Part shown: in pieces, positions 23,686 to 57,416 of the stretch | Position numbering within the stretch: the first letter of the stretch is position 1 | How the letters are laid out: each line of letters begins with the position of its first letter | Source: Sphaerisporangium krabiense | GTDB taxonomy: Bacteria > Actinomycetota > Actinomycetes > Streptosporangiales > Streptosporangiaceae | Direction of reading: 5' to 3' | Assembly: GCF_014200435.1 (NCBI RefSeq) | Contig: NZ_JACHBR010000001.1 | Span: 3,565,501-3,629,500 of the forward strand | DNA length: 64,000 nt | Notes under the pieces: generated by a model | Databases searched by the model: none | What the model saw: the letters and a program-made list of their open reading frames with translations, nothing else | Told to the model about the DNA's origin: nothing | Made by a program: the position numbers and the translations under genes

Positions 23686-24816
23686 ATGGGGCGCACGCTC
23701 CTGGTCACCCATGATTTCCCGCCGGAGCCGGGTGGCATCCAGTCCTTCGTGTACAACCTGGCCGTCCGCCAGCCCGCCGATTCCCTGGTCGTCTACACCA
23801 GCGCCGCGCCCGGGGCGGACGCCTTCGACCGCGACCAGCCGTTCGAGGTGGTCCGGGAGCGCACCCGCATGCTGCTGCCGACCCCCGCGGTGACCCGCCG
23901 CGCGGTGGAGATCGCCCGCGGGCGCGGGTGCGACCGGGTGTGGTTCGGGACGGCGGCGCCGCTCGGACTGCTCACGGCCGAGCTGCGGGACCGGGCCGGC
24001 GTCGGCCGGGCGGTGGCGCTGACGCATGGGCGCGACATCGCCTGGGCGGCCCTGCCCGTCGCCAGGTCGATGCTGCGCCGCGTCGGCCGCCACGTGGACG
24101 TGGTGACCTACCTCGGCGAGTACACCAGAAGCCGGCTCGCCACGGTGCTGCCCCGGCTGGAACGGCTGGTCCCCGGCGTCGACACCGAGGTGTACACCCC
24201 CGGCGCGGACGGCTCTGCGGTACGCCGCCGGCACGGCCTCGCCGACCGTCCCGTGGTGGTCTGCGTGTCCCGGCTGATCCCCCGGAAGGGGCAGGACGTC
24301 CTGATCCGGGCGATGCCGCTGGTCCACCGGTCGGTGCCCGACGCCGTCCTGCTGATCGTCGGGGACGGGCCCGACCGCGACCGGCTGGCGAAGACGGCCC
24401 AGGCCGCGTCCGTGCCGCACGCGGTCGTGTTCACCGGAGCGGTCCCCCGCGAGGAACTGCCCGCCCACTACGCGGCGGGCGACGTCTACGCCATGCCCTG
24501 CCGTACGCGCAGGGCCGGGCTGGACGTCGAAGGGCTGGGCATCGTCTACCTGGAGGCGTCGGCCTGCGGGCTGCCGGTCGTGGCGGGCGACTCGGGCGGC
24601 GCGCCGGACGCGGTGCTGGACGGCGAGACCGGTTACGTCGTGGACGGCCGTGACGTGCCGATGGTCGCGGGACGGCTGGCCGCCCTGTTGCGCGACCGCG
24701 CGCTGGCCGCCGAGCTGGGCCGGGCGGGACGGGCCTGGGTCGAGTCCCGCTGGCGCTGGGACACGCAGGCGGCCCGCCTCGCCGAGCTGCTGGACGGTGA
24801 TCCCGCCGCGGCGTGA
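23686..24816 (+). CDS. GT4-family glycosyltransferase, PimB-like
   Basis: This 376-residue GT-B fold enzyme has an N-terminal acceptor domain starting LLVTHDFPPEPGGIQSF, the glycine-rich loop of GT4. Its donor domain contains VVCVSRLIPRKGQDVLI, LLIVGDGPDRDRL, VFTGAVPREELPAHYAAGDV and the E(x7)E element in EGLGIVYLEASACGLPVV. This layout is closest to actinobacterial PimB/MgtA mannosyltransferases using GDP-mannose. In this cluster it may add mannose or a related sugar to the product; a housekeeping cell-envelope role is also possible. ATG 23686 is chosen because homology begins there, though no strong Shine-Dalgarno precedes it; a GTG at 23650 would add 12 residues. PKS-A starts 239 bases downstream. 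Confidence 0.8.
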   Translation: MGRTLLVTHDFPPEPGGIQSFVYNLAVRQPADSLVVYTSAAPGADAFDRDQPFEVVRERTRMLLPTPAVTRRAVEIARGRGCDRVWFGTAAPLGLLTAELRDRAGVGRAVALTHGRDIAWAALPVARSMLRRVGRHVDVVTYLGEYTRSRLATVLPRLERLVPGVDTEVYTPGADGSAVRRRHGLADRPVVVCVSRLIPRKGQDVLIRAMPLVHRSVPDAVLLIVGDGPDRDRLAKTAQAASVPHAVVFTGAVPREELPAHYAAGDVYAMPCRTRRAGLDVEGLGIVYLEASACGLPVVAGDSGGAPDAVLDGETGYVVDGRDVPMVAGRLAALLRDRALAAELGRAGRAWVESRWRWDTQAARLAELLDGDPAAA

Positions 24817-24821
24817 ACGAC

Positions 24822-24908
24822 CTGCCGGTACGCGTGGATATCGCGGGAATTCCTGCCGGAACTCCTTCCGGCATTTCTGCCGGTCATGGGGCGGGATTTC
24901 TGCCGGTC
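24822..24908 (+). promoter_or_regulatory. Direct repeats of CTGCCGG upstream of PKS-A
   Basis: Four CTGCCGG copies lie at 24822, 24853, 24877 and 24900. The last two are extended to an identical ATTTCTGCCGGTC (24873-24885 and 24896-24908), 23 bases apart, about two helical turns. A second direct repeat, CTGAAACCGCC, lies at 24951-24961 and 24963-24973. Repeats on one face of the helix in front of the first PKS gene look like activator sites. The regulator is unknown. Confidence 0.45.
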
Positions 24909-25055
24909 GCGGCGCGGGCCGTCCCGCGGAATGCGCTTCATGAATGAACCCTGAAACCGCCGCTGAAACCGCCTGGAGGGATCAGGGACGGTCTCCCGAT
25001 GATGGTGGCCGCCGATTGGGCCGGATCCCAGGCGGGCCGTCAGGGGGATTGAACA

Positions 25056-28000
25056 ATGTTCGACGAGCAGAAATACCTCACGTATCTGCGGCGGGCGACG
25101 GCTGAGATTCAGGATCTGCGCCGGCGGCTGCGCGAGTCGCGGGAACGCGAGCCGGTCGCCGTCATCGGCATCGGCTGCCGGTATCCGGGCGGCGTCGGCT
25201 CGCCCGACGACCTCTGGGAGCTGGTGTCCCAGGGGACCGACGCGGTGACGGAGTTCCCCCGCGACCGGGGCTGGGACGTCGCCGCCCTGTACGACCCGGA
25301 CCCGGAGGCCCCCGGCAAGAGCTACACGCGGCATGGCGGCTTCCTCACCGACGCCGCGATGTTCGACGCCGACCATTTCGGGATCAGTCCCCGCGAGGCA
25401 CTGTGGATGGATCCGCAGCACCGGCTGCTGCTGGAGTGTTCCGCCGAGGCGCTCGAACGGGCCGGCCTCGACGCGGAGACGCTGCGCGGCAGCAGGACCG
25501 GCGTCTTCACCGGGGTGATGACCGACGGTTCGTCGGCGCAGATCAGCAGCCTCGCCTCGGGGCGGGTCGCGTACGCCTTCGGCCTGGAGGGGCCGGCGAT
25601 CACCGTCGACACGGCGTGCTCGTCGTCGCTGGTGGCCCTGCACCTGGCGTGTCAGGCGCTCGGCGCCGGTGACTGCACGCTGGCGCTCGCGGGCGGAGCG
25701 ACGGTGATGACCACGCCGGACCTGTTCGTGGACTTCAGCAGGCAGCGCGGCCTGTCCCCGGACGGCCGGTGCAAGTCGTTCGCCTCGGCCGCGGACGGCA
25801 CGGGCTTCGCCGAGGGCGTCGGCGTGCTGGTGGTGGAGCGACTGTCGGACGCGCGCCGGCTCGGGCATCCCGTCCTGGCCGTGATCCGGGGCTCCGCGGT
25901 CAACCAGGACGGCAGGTCGAACGGGCTCACCGCGCCGAACGGCCCCTCCCAGCGGCGGGTCATCCGCCAGGCGATGAGCGAGGCCCGGCTGTCGGCGTCC
26001 GACGTGGACGTGGTGGAGGCGCACGGCACCGGCACGACCCTCGGCGATCCGATCGAGGCGCAGGCCATCCTGGCGACCTACGGGCGGGACCGGCCCGCGG
26101 ACCGGCCGGTGCTGCTCGGGTCGGTCAAGTCCAACATCGGGCACACCCAGGCCGCGGCCGGGGTGGCCGGGGTGATCAAGATGGTGCAGGCGATGCGGCA
26201 CGGCGTCGTCCCGCCGACGCTGCACGTCGACGCGCCCTCACCGCACGTGGACTGGTCGGACGGCGCGCTCCGGCTGGCGACCGGCAGGGAGCCGTGGCCG
26301 GAGACCGGCCGGCCGCGCCGCGCCGCGGTGTCGTCCTTCGGGCTGAGCGGCACCAACGCGCACGTCATCATCGAGCAGGCCCCCGAACCCGCGGAGGCGC
26401 CCGCCCCCGCCGTCACCGGAGCCCTGCCGTGGATCCTGTCCGCGCGGACCGAGGAGGCCCTGCGGGCCCAGGCCGGCCGGCTGCGGTCCTACCTCGACGC
26501 CGACCCCGGCGCCGATCCCGCCGATGTCGCCGTCGCGCTGAGCAGGCGCCCGGCGATGGCCTGCCGGGCGGCGGTGCTCACGTCCGGCCGCGCCGGCCTG
26601 CTGCGAGGTCTGGACGCCCTGGCCGCGGGCGAGCAGGCCGCCGAGGTCGTCCGGGCCCGGGCGTCCTCCGGCGGCCTGGCCGTGATGTTCTCCGGCCAGG
26701 GATCGCAGCGGGCGCAGATGGGCCGCGACCTCTACCTGACGTTCCCCGCGTTCGCCGAGGCGTTCGACGCGGCGTGCGCCGCGCTCGACGCGCACATGGA
26801 GCGCCCGGTGCGACAGGTCGTCTTCGCCCGGCCCGACACCGCGGAGGCGCGGCTGCTCGACCGCACCGACCACACCCAGGCCGCGACGTTCGCCCTGGAG
26901 GTCGCGCTGTACCGCCTGATCGAGAGCTGGGGCGTGCGGCCGGACCTTCTGATCGGCCACTCGGTGGGTGAACTGGCCGCGGCCCACGTGGCCGAGGTGC
27001 TCACCCTGGCCGACGCCGCCCGCGTGGTGGCGCACCGCGGGCGGCTGATGCGGGAACTGCCCGGCGGTGGGTCGATGGTCGCGGTCGCGGCCGGCGAGGA
27101 GTGGATGCGCGAGCGGCTGGCCCCCTACGGCGGCGACGCCGGCGTGGCGGCCGTGAACGGGCCGTCCAGCGTCGTGATCTCCGGGCACCACGCGGCGGTC
27201 ACCGAGATCGCCGCCGAGTGCCGGGCCCAAGGGATCCGCACCAAGCCCCTGCGCGTCTCGCACGCCTTCCACTCCGCGCTGATGGAGCCCATGCTGGCGG
27301 CGTTCGGCGAGGTCCTCGCCACGGTGACGCTCAAACCGCCCCGGATCCCGGTGGCGTCGAACGTGACGGGCACCAGGCTGACCGACGAGCAGGCGTGCTC
27401 CGCCGAGTACTGGCTGTCCCACGTGCGGGAGACCGTGCGGTTCGCGGACGGCGTGCGGTGGCTGCGCGACCAGGGCGCCACCCGGTTCGCCGAGCTCGGG
27501 CCGGACGGCGCGCTGACCGTCGCCGCCCAGGACTCGCTCACCGGGCGGGCGGACCTCGTCACGGCGACGCTGCTCAGGACCCGGCCGGAGGTCGAATCGA
27601 TCACGGCCGCCATGGCCGCCCTGCACACCCACGGCGTCGCCGTCGACTGGCCGGCGGTGTACGCCGGGCGCCCGGCGCGCCACCTGAACCTGCCGACCTA
27701 CCCTTTCCAGCGGCGGCGGTACTGGAGGAACGCGGCCTCCGCCCGGCGCGACGCGCACGCGCTCGGGCTCACCGAGCTGAGCCACCCGCTGCTCCACGGA
27801 GCCTCCGGCGTCCCGGTCACCGGCGGGTCCCTCCTCGTCGGGCGGATCTCCCTGGACACCCACCCCTGGCTCGCCGACCACGCCGTGGGCTCCACCGCGC
27901 TGGTGCCGGGCACCGTGTTCGCCGAACTCGCCACGTGGACCGGCGACCACCTGGGAGCGGCCGGGATAGGCGAACTCGCCCTGCACGCGCCGCTGCCCCT

Positions 28001-30581
28001 CCACCGCGACACCGGAGTTCACCTGCGCGTCGCCGTCGACCCTCCCGACGACAAGGGCGCCCGCGCGATCGGCGTGTACTCCCGCGACGAGAACGGCGAC
28101 GCGGACGAGCCCTGGGTATGCCACGCCTCGGGCGTCCTCGCCGGCGACCCGCACGCCGCCGGCCTCCCCATGACCGGCGCGTGGCCGCCGCCGGGCGCGA
28201 CCCCCGTCGACCACGCCGACGCCTACGAGCGCCTTGCCTCCTACGGGTTCCACTACGGCCCCCGGTTCCGGGGACTGCGGGCGGTGTGGCGCCGGGGCGA
28301 GGAGGTGTTCGCCGAGGTCGCGCTCCCGGATTCGGAGGGCGAGGCGGACGCCTTCACGGTCCACCCGGCGCTGTGGGACATGGCCGTGCAGGCGCTCGCG
28401 GTGTCCCGGTTCGGCGAGACCGCCGAGGAACAGCCGGCACGCCTTCCGTCCTCCTGGCACGGGGTGTCCGTGCACGCGACCGGCGCCCGTGCCCTCCGGG
28501 TCCGTATCACGCCGGCCGGTGGCAGGGACGAGGTGTCGCTGACGGCCACCGACACCGGCGGCGTCCCGGTCCTCACCGTCGGGGCGCTCAGGCTGCGCGA
28601 GATCTCACTCGACCGGCTCGCGTCCGCCGATCCCGGCAAGGGCGCGCTGTACTCCGTCGCATGGATCCCGGCCGATCGGCCCGCCCAGGACATGGCGGAC
28701 CGGCCGCACGGCGGCTGGGCGAGCGTGGGCCCGGACGACGTGCGCCTGGCCGGCGCCCTGCGCGCCGCATGGCACGACGGCCACTGGCACGCCGACCTGG
28801 AAGCCCTGCAGACGGCCATGTCCGCGGGCACGCCCGCCCCCGCGCTCGTGCTCGTCTCCGAACCGGCCGGCGGTGACGGCCCGGCCGCCGTCCTGGACGC
28901 GGCCACCAGGACCCTGTCCTTCATCCGCGCGTGGCTCGCGGACGAGCGGCTGGCCTTCACCCGGCTCGTCATCGCGACCAGAGGCGCGATGCCGGCCCGC
29001 GGCCCCGCCCCGAACGCGGCCGGCGCCGCCATCTGGGGCCTGGTGCGCTCGGCGCAGATCGAACACCCGGACCGCTTCGTCCTGGTGGACCTCGACGACG
29101 CCGACGCGTCCCTGCGGGCCCTGCCGGCGGTCGCCGCGCTGGGCGAGCCCCAGGTGGCGATCCGCCACGGAGAGCCGCTGGTGCCCAGGCTGGCCAGGGC
29201 CGCATCGCCGAGCGTCACGCGGTTCCCCGCGGACGGCACCGTCCTGATCACCGGCGGCACCGGTGCGCTCGGCATGGCGGTGGCGCGGCACCTGGTGGAC
29301 GCGCACGGCGTGCGCCGGTTGCTGCTGCTCAGCCGCGGCGGCTCGGCGGCGGAAGGGTTCGAGGAGGAGCTGACCGCGAAGGGGGCGCGGGTCTCGGTCG
29401 TCGCGTGCGACGCCGCCGACCGCGGCCAACTGGACCGCGTGCTGGCCGGCATCCCCGGCGAACATCCGCTCACCGCCGTCGTGCACGCCGCCGGCGTCGT
29501 CGACGACGGCGTCATCGAGACGCTGACCCCGGCCCGGCTCGCCGAGGTGCTGCGGCCGAAGGCCGACGCCGCCTGGCACCTCCACGAACTGACCAAAGAC
29601 CGCGACCTGCGGGCGTTCGTGCTGTTCTCCTCGCTCGCCGGCACCCTCGGCAGCCCGGGACAGGCCAACTACGCGGCGGCCAACGCCTACCTGGACGCCC
29701 TCGCGGCGCGCCGGCACGCCGACGGACTGCCCGCCCTGTCGGTGGCCTGGGGCGCCTGGGCCGGCGGCGGGATGGCGAGCCGGGCGGCCGGCACCGGCCC
29801 CGCGCGCCGGGCGCACGCCGGGATGGCCGCGCTCTCCCCCGCCGACGCGCTGGCCCTGTTCGACCTCGCCGGCGGCGCCGGTGAGGCGGCGGTCGTCGCG
29901 GCGCACCTGGACCTGCGAGTCATGCGGCGGACCTTCACCACGTTCGACCAGGTGCCACCGCTGCTGCGCGGCCTGGTCAGGTCGCCCAAGCCGCGCGCGG
30001 GCGCCTCCGGCGGCCGGGCCGCCGCGCTCCGGGCCCGGCTTGCCGGACTCGGGGAACCGGCCCGTGCCCGCGAGGCGCTGGACCTGGTCCGGGAACAGGT
30101 GGCCGCGGTACTGGGCCACGCCACCCCCGCCTCGGTGGCGGCCGACCGCGGGTTCCTCGACATGGGCCTGGACTCGGTGACGGCCGTCGAACTGCGCAAC
30201 CGGCTGGACGCGGCCACCGGGCTGCGCCTGCCCTCCACGGCCGTCTTCGACCACCCGACGCCCCAGGCGATGGCCGAACACGTCCTGGAGAAACTGCGCC
30301 CCGAGATCACCGGCGGCGACCCGACGGGGCGGGACGCCGGCGACGCCGCGATCCGCCGCGCGCTCGCCACGATCCCGGTGGACCGGCTGCGCGCGTCCGG
30401 GCTGCTGGACCCGCTGCTCGGTCTCGCCGCCGGCCCTCCGGACGACGAGGGCGGGCAGCCGCCCGGCGGCGAGGCGCAGATCAAGGAGATGGCCGTCGAG
30501 GACCTCGTGCGCCTGGCACTCGGCAGGCGCGACCCCTCGGCCACCACCGGCCACATGTCCACGGTGAGTAAGGAGCGATGA
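25056..30581 (+). CDS. Type I modular PKS-A: docking-KS-AT(malonyl)-DH-KR-ACP-docking
   Basis: This 1841-residue, single-module PKS starts with a coiled-coil N-terminal docking helix (residues 1-33, [19 protein letters not shown]). KS, about 32-455: Cys in DTACSSSL, His in EAHGTGT and NIGHT. AT, about 543-840: [11 protein letters not shown] and HAFH, predicting malonyl-CoA. DH, about 909-1190: [10 protein letters not shown] with Ser in place of the usual Gly, and [12 protein letters not shown], about 1395-1580: VDD motif, Tyr in ANYAAANA, B-type. ACP, about 1677-1750: GLDSV. A C-terminal docking tail (about 1760-1841) has GLLDPLLGL and [13 protein letters not shown]. There is no thioesterase. 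Docking suggests it acts last of the three (module 6). Its KS lacks the homogenised tract shared by the others. Start ATG 25056 follows GGGGGA. Confidence 0.95.
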   Translation: MFDEQKYLTYLRRATAEIQDLRRRLRESREREPVAVIGIGCRYPGGVGSPDDLWELVSQGTDAVTEFPRDRGWDVAALYDPDPEAPGKSYTRHGGFLTDAAMFDADHFGISPREALWMDPQHRLLLECSAEALERAGLDAETLRGSRTGVFTGVMTDGSSAQISSLASGRVAYAFGLEGPAITVDTACSSSLVALHLACQALGAGDCTLALAGGATVMTTPDLFVDFSRQRGLSPDGRCKSFASAADGTGFAEGVGVLVVERLSDARRLGHPVLAVIRGSAVNQDGRSNGLTAPNGPSQRRVIRQAMSEARLSASDVDVVEAHGTGTTLGDPIEAQAILATYGRDRPADRPVLLGSVKSNIGHTQAAAGVAGVIKMVQAMRHGVVPPTLHVDAPSPHVDWSDGALRLATGREPWPETGRPRRAAVSSFGLSGTNAHVIIEQAPEPAEAPAPAVTGALPWILSARTEEALRAQAGRLRSYLDADPGADPADVAVALSRRPAMACRAAVLTSGRAGLLRGLDALAAGEQAAEVVRARASSGGLAVMFSGQGSQRAQMGRDLYLTFPAFAEAFDAACAALDAHMERPVRQVVFARPDTAEARLLDRTDHTQAATFALEVALYRLIESWGVRPDLLIGHSVGELAAAHVAEVLTLADAARVVAHRGRLMRELPGGGSMVAVAAGEEWMRERLAPYGGDAGVAAVNGPSSVVISGHHAAVTEIAAECRAQGIRTKPLRVSHAFHSALMEPMLAAFGEVLATVTLKPPRIPVASNVTGTRLTDEQACSAEYWLSHVRETVRFADGVRWLRDQGATRFAELGPDGALTVAAQDSLTGRADLVTATLLRTRPEVESITAAMAALHTHGVAVDWPAVYAGRPARHLNLPTYPFQRRRYWRNAASARRDAHALGLTELSHPLLHGASGVPVTGGSLLVGRISLDTHPWLADHAVGSTALVPGTVFAELATWTGDHLGAAGIGELALHAPLPLHRDTGVHLRVAVDPPDDKGARAIGVYSRDENGDADEPWVCHASGVLAGDPHAAGLPMTGAWPPPGATPVDHADAYERLASYGFHYGPRFRGLRAVWRRGEEVFAEVALPDSEGEADAFTVHPALWDMAVQALAVSRFGETAEEQPARLPSSWHGVSVHATGARALRVRITPAGGRDEVSLTATDTGGVPVLTVGALRLREISLDRLASADPGKGALYSVAWIPADRPAQDMADRPHGGWASVGPDDVRLAGALRAAWHDGHWHADLEALQTAMSAGTPAPALVLVSEPAGGDGPAAVLDAATRTLSFIRAWLADERLAFTRLVIATRGAMPARGPAPNAAGAAIWGLVRSAQIEHPDRFVLVDLDDADASLRALPAVAALGEPQVAIRHGEPLVPRLARAASPSVTRFPADGTVLITGGTGALGMAVARHLVDAHGVRRLLLLSRGGSAAEGFEEELTAKGARVSVVACDAADRGQLDRVLAGIPGEHPLTAVVHAAGVVDDGVIETLTPARLAEVLRPKADAAWHLHELTKDRDLRAFVLFSSLAGTLGSPGQANYAAANAYLDALAARRHADGLPALSVAWGAWAGGGMASRAAGTGPARRAHAGMAALSPADALALFDLAGGAGEAAVVAAHLDLRVMRRTFTTFDQVPPLLRGLVRSPKPRAGASGGRAAALRARLAGLGEPARAREALDLVREQVAAVLGHATPASVAADRGFLDMGLDSVTAVELRNRLDAATGLRLPSTAVFDHPTPQAMAEHVLEKLRPEITGGDPTGRDAGDAAIRRALATIPVDRLRASGLLDPLLGLAAGPPDDEGGQPPGGEAQIKEMAVEDLVRLALGRRDPSATTGHMSTVSKER

Positions 30582-30585
30582 GACG

Positions 30586-51927
<21,342 letters not shown>

Positions 51928-52006
51928 CACAGACCTCTGGACCGGATGTCCGCGGCAGGACCTCTTACACAGACCGCTGAATCGCCGCTGGTGGAGGAAC
52001 ACGTTC

Positions 52007-55000
52007 ATGACGAATGCGGACAGCCGCGTCCTCGAGGCGCTTCGGGCTTCCGTCAAGGAGACCGAGCGGCTCAGATCGCAGCTCGCGGCCACGCGCGAGC
52101 CGATCGCGATCATCGCGATGAGCTGCCGCTACCCCGGGGGCGTCGGTTCTCCCGAGGACCTGTGGCGGCTGGTGGCCACGGGGACGGACGCCATCGGCCC
52201 GTTCCCGGACGACCGCGGCTGGGATCTGGCGAACCTGTTCGACGACGACCCCGCGCGCGCGGGGCACAGCTACGTCCGGCAGGCGGGCCTGTTACCCGGC
52301 GTCGCCGGCTTCGACGCCGCGTTCTTCGGCATCTCGCCGCGCGAGGCGGTGACGATCGACCCCCAGCAGCGGCTGCTGCTGGAGACCACGTGGGAGCTGT
52401 TCGAACGGGCCGGCCTCGACCCGGCCGCGCTGAGGGGCAGCCGTACGGGCGTGTTCACCGGGGTCATGGCCGGCGGTTACGGCGTCCGGCACATGATCAC
52501 TCCCGGGGGCGCGGGGGAGCATGAGGGCTACCTCATGGCGGGCAACGCGGTGGCGGTCGCGTCCGGCCGGGTCTCGTACACGTTCGGGCTGGAGGGCCCG
52601 GCGCTGACGGTGGACACCGCGTGCTCGTCGTCGCTGGTGGCGATCCATCTGGCGGTGCAGGCGCTGCGCCGGGGTGAGTGCTCGATGGCGCTCGCCGGGG
52701 GCGTCACGGTGATGTCCACCCCGTCGTTCTTCACCGAGTTCAGCCGCCAGCGCGGGCTCGCCCCGGACGGGCGGGTGAAGGCGTTCAGCGCCGCCGCCGA
52801 CGGCACCTCGGGAGCCGAGGGCGTGGGCCTGGTGCTGCTGGAGCGGTTGTCGGACGCGCGGCGTAATGGTCATCGGGTGTTGGCGGTGGTGCGGGGTTCG
52901 GCGGTGAATCAGGACGGTGCTTCCAATGGGTTGACGGCGCCTAATGGTCCTTCGCAGCAGCGGGTGATTGGTGCGGCGTTGGTGGATGCGGGGTTGTCGC
53001 CGGTTGATGTTGATGTGGTGGAGGCGCATGGGACCGGGACGCGGTTGGGTGATCCGATCGAGGCGCAGGCGTTGCTGGCGGCTTATGGGCAGGGTCGGGA
53101 GCGTGTGTTGTGGCTGGGGTCGTTGAAGTCCAACATCGGTCACACCCAGGCCGCCGCCGGGGTGGGCGGTGTGATCAAGATGGTCCAGGCCATGCGGCAT
53201 GGGGTGTTGCCCAAGACGTTGCATGTGGATGAGCCGACGCCGCATGTGGACTGGTCGGCGGGCGCTGTTTCGCTGTTGACCGAGGCGGTCGAGTGGCCGG
53301 AGACGGGGCGTCCTCGGCGGGCGGGTGTGTCGTCGTTCGGGCTCAGCGGCACCAACGCGCACCTGGTCCTGGAAGCCGCCGAAGAGGTCGCCGAGGCGGA
53401 CGTCCCCGCCAGGCCCGGCCCGCCGGGACCGCTCGCCTGGCCGGTGTCGGCGCGCGACGAGGCGGCGCTGCGCGGGCAGGCCGGCCGGCTGGCGTCGTTC
53501 CTGACGGAGACGGACGCCTCCCCGATCGATGTGGGCTGGTCGCTCGCGACCGGCAGGGCCGCCCTGGAGCACCGCGCGGTGATCCTCGGCCCCGGCGGGG
53601 ACGGGATGACCGCCGGTCTGGCGGCGCTGGCCACGGGCGAGCCCGCCGCGAACCTCGTACGGGGCCGCGTCGTCGAGGGCGGCGTGGCCTTCGTCTTCCC
53701 CGGCCACGGCTCCCAGTGGGCCGGCATGGCCGTCCCGCTGATGGAGTCGCCCGCCTTCGCCGCGCGGGTGCGGGACTGCGTGGCCGCGTTCGAGCCGTAC
53801 CTCGACTTCTCGCTGATGGACGTGCTGCTCGACCGGCCGGGCGCCCGGACCCTCGGCGATCTGGACGTGGCCCAGCCGGCGCTGTTCACCGTGATGGTCT
53901 CGCTGGCCGAGCTGTGGCGGTCGTACGGCGTGCGCCCGGACGCCGTCGCGGGGCACTCGCAGGGCGAGCTGGCCGCCGCCTGCGTCGCCGGCGGGCTCTC
54001 CCTGGACGACGCGGCACGCGTGGTCGCCGTCCGCAGCCGCCTGATCGCGGAGAGGCTGACCGGCAAGGGGGCCATGGCGTCGGTCGTGCTGCCCGCGGAG
54101 GAGGTCCTGGCGCGGCTCGCCCGCTGGGGCGGCGCGCTCACCGTGGCCGGTCTGAACGGGCCGCGGGCCACCACCGTGGCGGGCGCGGCCGACGCGATCG
54201 GCGAGTTCGTGGCCGCGTGCGAGTCCGACGGCGTGCGGGCGCGCGTGGTGGTGGCGACGGTGGCGAGCCACAGCGCTCAGGTGGACGTGCTGCGGGAGAC
54301 GCTGCTGGAACGGCTGGAGACGCTGGCGCCGCGCAGTGGCCAGGTGCCCTTCTACTCGACCGTCACCGGGGGACCGCTGGACACCTCGGAGCTGACCGGG
54401 CGGTACTGGTTCGACAACCTTCGTCGACCGGTCGACTTCGCCGGCGCCGCCGGCGCCATGCTGGCCGACGGGTACCGGATCTTCATCGAGTCCAGCCCGC
54501 ATCCGGTGCTGGGGATGGCGCTGCAGGGAATCGCCGACCAGGCCGGGGCCGAGGCCGCGATCCTCGGCTCCCTGCGGCGCGACGAGGGCGACCGCTTCCC
54601 CGCCTCGCTGGCCGAGGCATACGTGCGGGGCGCCCCGGTGGACTGGCCCGCGGTGTCCGGCGGCGCCGGCACCCGCGTCGACCTGCCGACGTACGCCTTC
54701 CAGCGCCGCCGCTTCTGGCTGGACCCCGCCGGCGCGGCGCCCCAGGACGCCGCCGCGCTCGGGCTGACCGGGACGCGGCACCCACTGCTCGGCGCCGGGG
54801 TGGCGCTCCCGGAGTCGGGCGGCTTCCTGTTCACCGCCAGGCTGTCGGCGGACGACCATCCCTGGATCGCCGACCACGCCGTCCACGACACGGTCCTGCT
54901 CCCCGGGACGGCGTTCGCCGAGCTGGCCCTGCACGCCGGCGACCAGGGCGGCTGCGGCCTGCTCGACGAGCTGACCATCCAGGCGCCGCTGGTGCTCCCC

Positions 55001-57376
55001 GCGGACGGGGCCGTCCGGCTGCAGGTGGTCGTCGGCGGCGCCGACGAGACGGGCCGCCGCAAGGTGAGCGTGTACTCCCTCGACGAGGCGGCGCCCGGCG
55101 ACGCCGGCTGGACGCCGCACGCGCTGGGCGGTCTCCTGCCCGCGGCGGGCCCGGACGCCGTGTCGCTGACCGAGTGGCCGCCGCGGGCCACGGAGGTGGA
55201 CCTCGCCGGCATGTACGAGGACCTGCGCGACAAGGGATTCGACTACGGCCCCGCCTTCCAGGGACTGCGGAGGCTGTGGCGCTCCGGTGAGGTGATCTAC
55301 GCCGAGGCGGCCCTGCCGGACGTCGTCGCCCCTGAGGGGTACGGCCTGCACCCGGCGCTGCTGGACGCGGCCCTGCAGGCCGCGCTGGCCGCCGACGCGA
55401 TGGGCCTGCCCGGCCCGCCGAAACTGCCGTTCGCCTGGCACAGGGTCGCGCTGCACGCGGTGGGCGCCTCGGCGGTCCGGGTCCGCATCGCTCCGGCGGG
55501 CCCGGACGCGCGTTCGGTCGACATCTGCGACGCGAGCGGCGCGCCCGTGGCGTCGGTGGCGTCGGTCGTGGCCCGGCCGCTCACCGGCGAGCTGCTCGCC
55601 GCCTCGCGGGACCCGGTCGCGGAATCGCTCTTCCTGCCCGCCTGGACGCGGCTGCCCGCCGGCCCGCCCGGCGACGTCCTCTTCGTCACCGGCCTCGCCG
55701 ACCTCACCGGCCTCGCCGACGTGCCGGTGGAGGCGCCGGTCGCCGTGGAACTGCCGGTCACGCAGACCGGCGGCGCGACGGCCGCCCGCGCCCACATCCG
55801 CCGCGTGCTGCCCTTGCTGCGGCGGTGGCCGGCGGAGGAGCGGTTCGCCGCCGCCCGGCTGGCCGTCGTCACCAGGAACGCGGAGCACGACCCCGCGCAG
55901 GCGGCGGTGTGGGGGCTGGTCAGATCCGCGCAGGCCGAGCACCCGGGCAGGTTCGTGCTCGTCGACACCGACGGGGACACCTCCCTGCTGGCGGCCGCGG
56001 TGGCGACCGGCGAGCCGCAGGTCGCGATCCGGGACGGCGAGCTGTACGGCCTGCGGTTGACCAGGGCGCGGCCGGACGCGGCGACGGCCCCGGCCCGCGC
56101 CATCGACCCGGAGGGGACCGTTCTGATCACCGGCGGCAGCGGCGGGCTCGGCCGCCTGGTCGCCCGCCATCTGGTCTCCGCGTACGGCGCGCGGCGCCTG
56201 CTGGTCGTCTCGCGGCGCGGTGCGACGGCCCCGGGGGCCGGGGAACTGGCCGACGAACTGTCCCAGGCCGGCGCCACCGTGACCTTCGCGGCGTGTGACG
56301 TGTCGGACCGCGAGGCACTGGCCGGCGTGCTGGCGCGGCTGGACCGCCCGCTGACGGCCGTCGTCCACGCGGCGGGAGTGCTGGACGACGGCCTGATCGA
56401 GGCGCTGACGCCCGAGCGGTTCGAGGCGGTGCTCGCCGCGAAGGCGGACGCGGCCCTTCACCTGCACGAACTGACGCGGGACGCGGACCTGGCCGCGTTC
56501 GTGATGTTCTCCTCCGCGTCCGGCACGTTCGGGGCGCCGGGCCAGGGCAACTACGCGGCGGCCAACGCGTTCCTCGACGCGCTCGCCCGCCGGCGCCGCG
56601 CGGCCGGGCTGCCCGGGACGTCGCTGGCCTGGGGGTTGTGGGCCGGGCACAGCGAGATGGCCGGCGATCTCGGCGACGCCGGACGGCAGCGGCGGATGGC
56701 CCGCGCCGGCATGCTCCCGATGTCCCCCGAGTGGGGCCTGGCGCTGTTCGACGCGGCCGTCGCCCGCGACGACGCCGTGCTGCTGCCCGCCCGGCTGGAT
56801 CTCGGCGTCATGGAGTCGACGCTGCTGCGCGGGCTGACCCGCCGCCGCGCGGTCACGGCGTCCGCGGACGGGAGCGCACCGGTCGTCAGGCTGGCGGCGA
56901 TGCCCGCGGCGCGACGCGAGCAGGCTCTCGCGGACCTGGTCTACAGTCAGGTCGCCGCGGTGCTGGGATACGAATCGGCGGCGTCGGTGGAACCCGCGCG
57001 GCCGTTCAGGGAACTCGGGATGGACTCCCTCACCGCGGTGGAACTGCGCAACCGGCTCGCCGCGGCGACCGGGTCGCGGCTGCCCGTGACGCTGATCTTC
57101 GACCACCCCACTCCCGTAGCGCTGCTGGGCTTCCTGCGCGAGCGGCTGATCGGCGCCGAGCCCACGCCCGCCGGACGGATGCTCGCCGAGATCGACCGGC
57201 TGGACGAGGCGTTCGGCGCCCTCGACGTGCCGGACTCCGAACGGACGGCCCTGCTCACACGACTGCGGACGATGCTGGCCCGGCACACCGGCGGCCCGCG
57301 CGAGCGGGACCGGATCGCGGACGCCGGCGACGACGAGATGTTCGCGCTCATCGACAGAGAGTTCGGCGTCGGATGA
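52007..57376 (+). CDS. Type I modular PKS-C: docking-KS-AT(methylmalonyl)-DH-KR-ACP-docking
   Basis: This 1789-residue single-module PKS has an N-terminal docking helix (about 1-30, [19 protein letters not shown]). KS, about 31-455: DTACSSS, HGTGT, NIGHT. AT, about 559-860: GHGSQ entry, GHSQGE and VASH, a methylmalonyl-type motif. DH, about 924-1200: [10 protein letters not shown] with Asp at the usual Gly, catalytic Asp in [12 protein letters not shown], about 1370-1555: LDD and GNYAAANA, B-type. ACP, about 1645-1715: GMDSL. The C-terminal docking tail (about 1722-1789) has a dimerisation helix and [13 protein letters not shown], the type that pairs with YLRR-type N-termini such as that of PKS-A. 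There is no thioesterase. Start ATG 52007 has GGAGG nine bases upstream. It is 79 bases after PKS-B and is probably module 5. Confidence 0.95.
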   Translation: MTNADSRVLEALRASVKETERLRSQLAATREPIAIIAMSCRYPGGVGSPEDLWRLVATGTDAIGPFPDDRGWDLANLFDDDPARAGHSYVRQAGLLPGVAGFDAAFFGISPREAVTIDPQQRLLLETTWELFERAGLDPAALRGSRTGVFTGVMAGGYGVRHMITPGGAGEHEGYLMAGNAVAVASGRVSYTFGLEGPALTVDTACSSSLVAIHLAVQALRRGECSMALAGGVTVMSTPSFFTEFSRQRGLAPDGRVKAFSAAADGTSGAEGVGLVLLERLSDARRNGHRVLAVVRGSAVNQDGASNGLTAPNGPSQQRVIGAALVDAGLSPVDVDVVEAHGTGTRLGDPIEAQALLAAYGQGRERVLWLGSLKSNIGHTQAAAGVGGVIKMVQAMRHGVLPKTLHVDEPTPHVDWSAGAVSLLTEAVEWPETGRPRRAGVSSFGLSGTNAHLVLEAAEEVAEADVPARPGPPGPLAWPVSARDEAALRGQAGRLASFLTETDASPIDVGWSLATGRAALEHRAVILGPGGDGMTAGLAALATGEPAANLVRGRVVEGGVAFVFPGHGSQWAGMAVPLMESPAFAARVRDCVAAFEPYLDFSLMDVLLDRPGARTLGDLDVAQPALFTVMVSLAELWRSYGVRPDAVAGHSQGELAAACVAGGLSLDDAARVVAVRSRLIAERLTGKGAMASVVLPAEEVLARLARWGGALTVAGLNGPRATTVAGAADAIGEFVAACESDGVRARVVVATVASHSAQVDVLRETLLERLETLAPRSGQVPFYSTVTGGPLDTSELTGRYWFDNLRRPVDFAGAAGAMLADGYRIFIESSPHPVLGMALQGIADQAGAEAAILGSLRRDEGDRFPASLAEAYVRGAPVDWPAVSGGAGTRVDLPTYAFQRRRFWLDPAGAAPQDAAALGLTGTRHPLLGAGVALPESGGFLFTARLSADDHPWIADHAVHDTVLLPGTAFAELALHAGDQGGCGLLDELTIQAPLVLPADGAVRLQVVVGGADETGRRKVSVYSLDEAAPGDAGWTPHALGGLLPAAGPDAVSLTEWPPRATEVDLAGMYEDLRDKGFDYGPAFQGLRRLWRSGEVIYAEAALPDVVAPEGYGLHPALLDAALQAALAADAMGLPGPPKLPFAWHRVALHAVGASAVRVRIAPAGPDARSVDICDASGAPVASVASVVARPLTGELLAASRDPVAESLFLPAWTRLPAGPPGDVLFVTGLADLTGLADVPVEAPVAVELPVTQTGGATAARAHIRRVLPLLRRWPAEERFAAARLAVVTRNAEHDPAQAAVWGLVRSAQAEHPGRFVLVDTDGDTSLLAAAVATGEPQVAIRDGELYGLRLTRARPDAATAPARAIDPEGTVLITGGSGGLGRLVARHLVSAYGARRLLVVSRRGATAPGAGELADELSQAGATVTFAACDVSDREALAGVLARLDRPLTAVVHAAGVLDDGLIEALTPERFEAVLAAKADAALHLHELTRDADLAAFVMFSSASGTFGAPGQGNYAAANAFLDALARRRRAAGLPGTSLAWGLWAGHSEMAGDLGDAGRQRRMARAGMLPMSPEWGLALFDAAVARDDAVLLPARLDLGVMESTLLRGLTRRRAVTASADGSAPVVRLAAMPAARREQALADLVYSQVAAVLGYESAASVEPARPFRELGMDSLTAVELRNRLAAATGSRLPVTLIFDHPTPVALLGFLRERLIGAEPTPAGRMLAEIDRLDEAFGALDVPDSERTALLTRLRTMLARHTGGPRERDRIADAGDDEMFALIDREFGVG
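52840..53345 (+). repeat. Homogenised KS tract, copy 5 (PKS-C module)
   Basis: A copy located in a different gene (PKS-C), with the same T/G-rich codons and the same amino acid sequence up to [10 protein letters not shown]; identity drops immediately after. It shows that conversion acts between separate PKS genes as well as within PKS-B. Confidence 0.85.
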
Positions 57377-57416
57377 CCCGGCCGGACCACCTCCCCGCCC
57401 GAGAGGGTTGATCGCC

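Noticed and set aside
23460-23756. N-terminal extension of the epimerase by 99 residues
   Set aside because: It would overlap the start of the divergent glycosyltransferase gene, and the Rossmann motif begins right after ATG 23459/23435.
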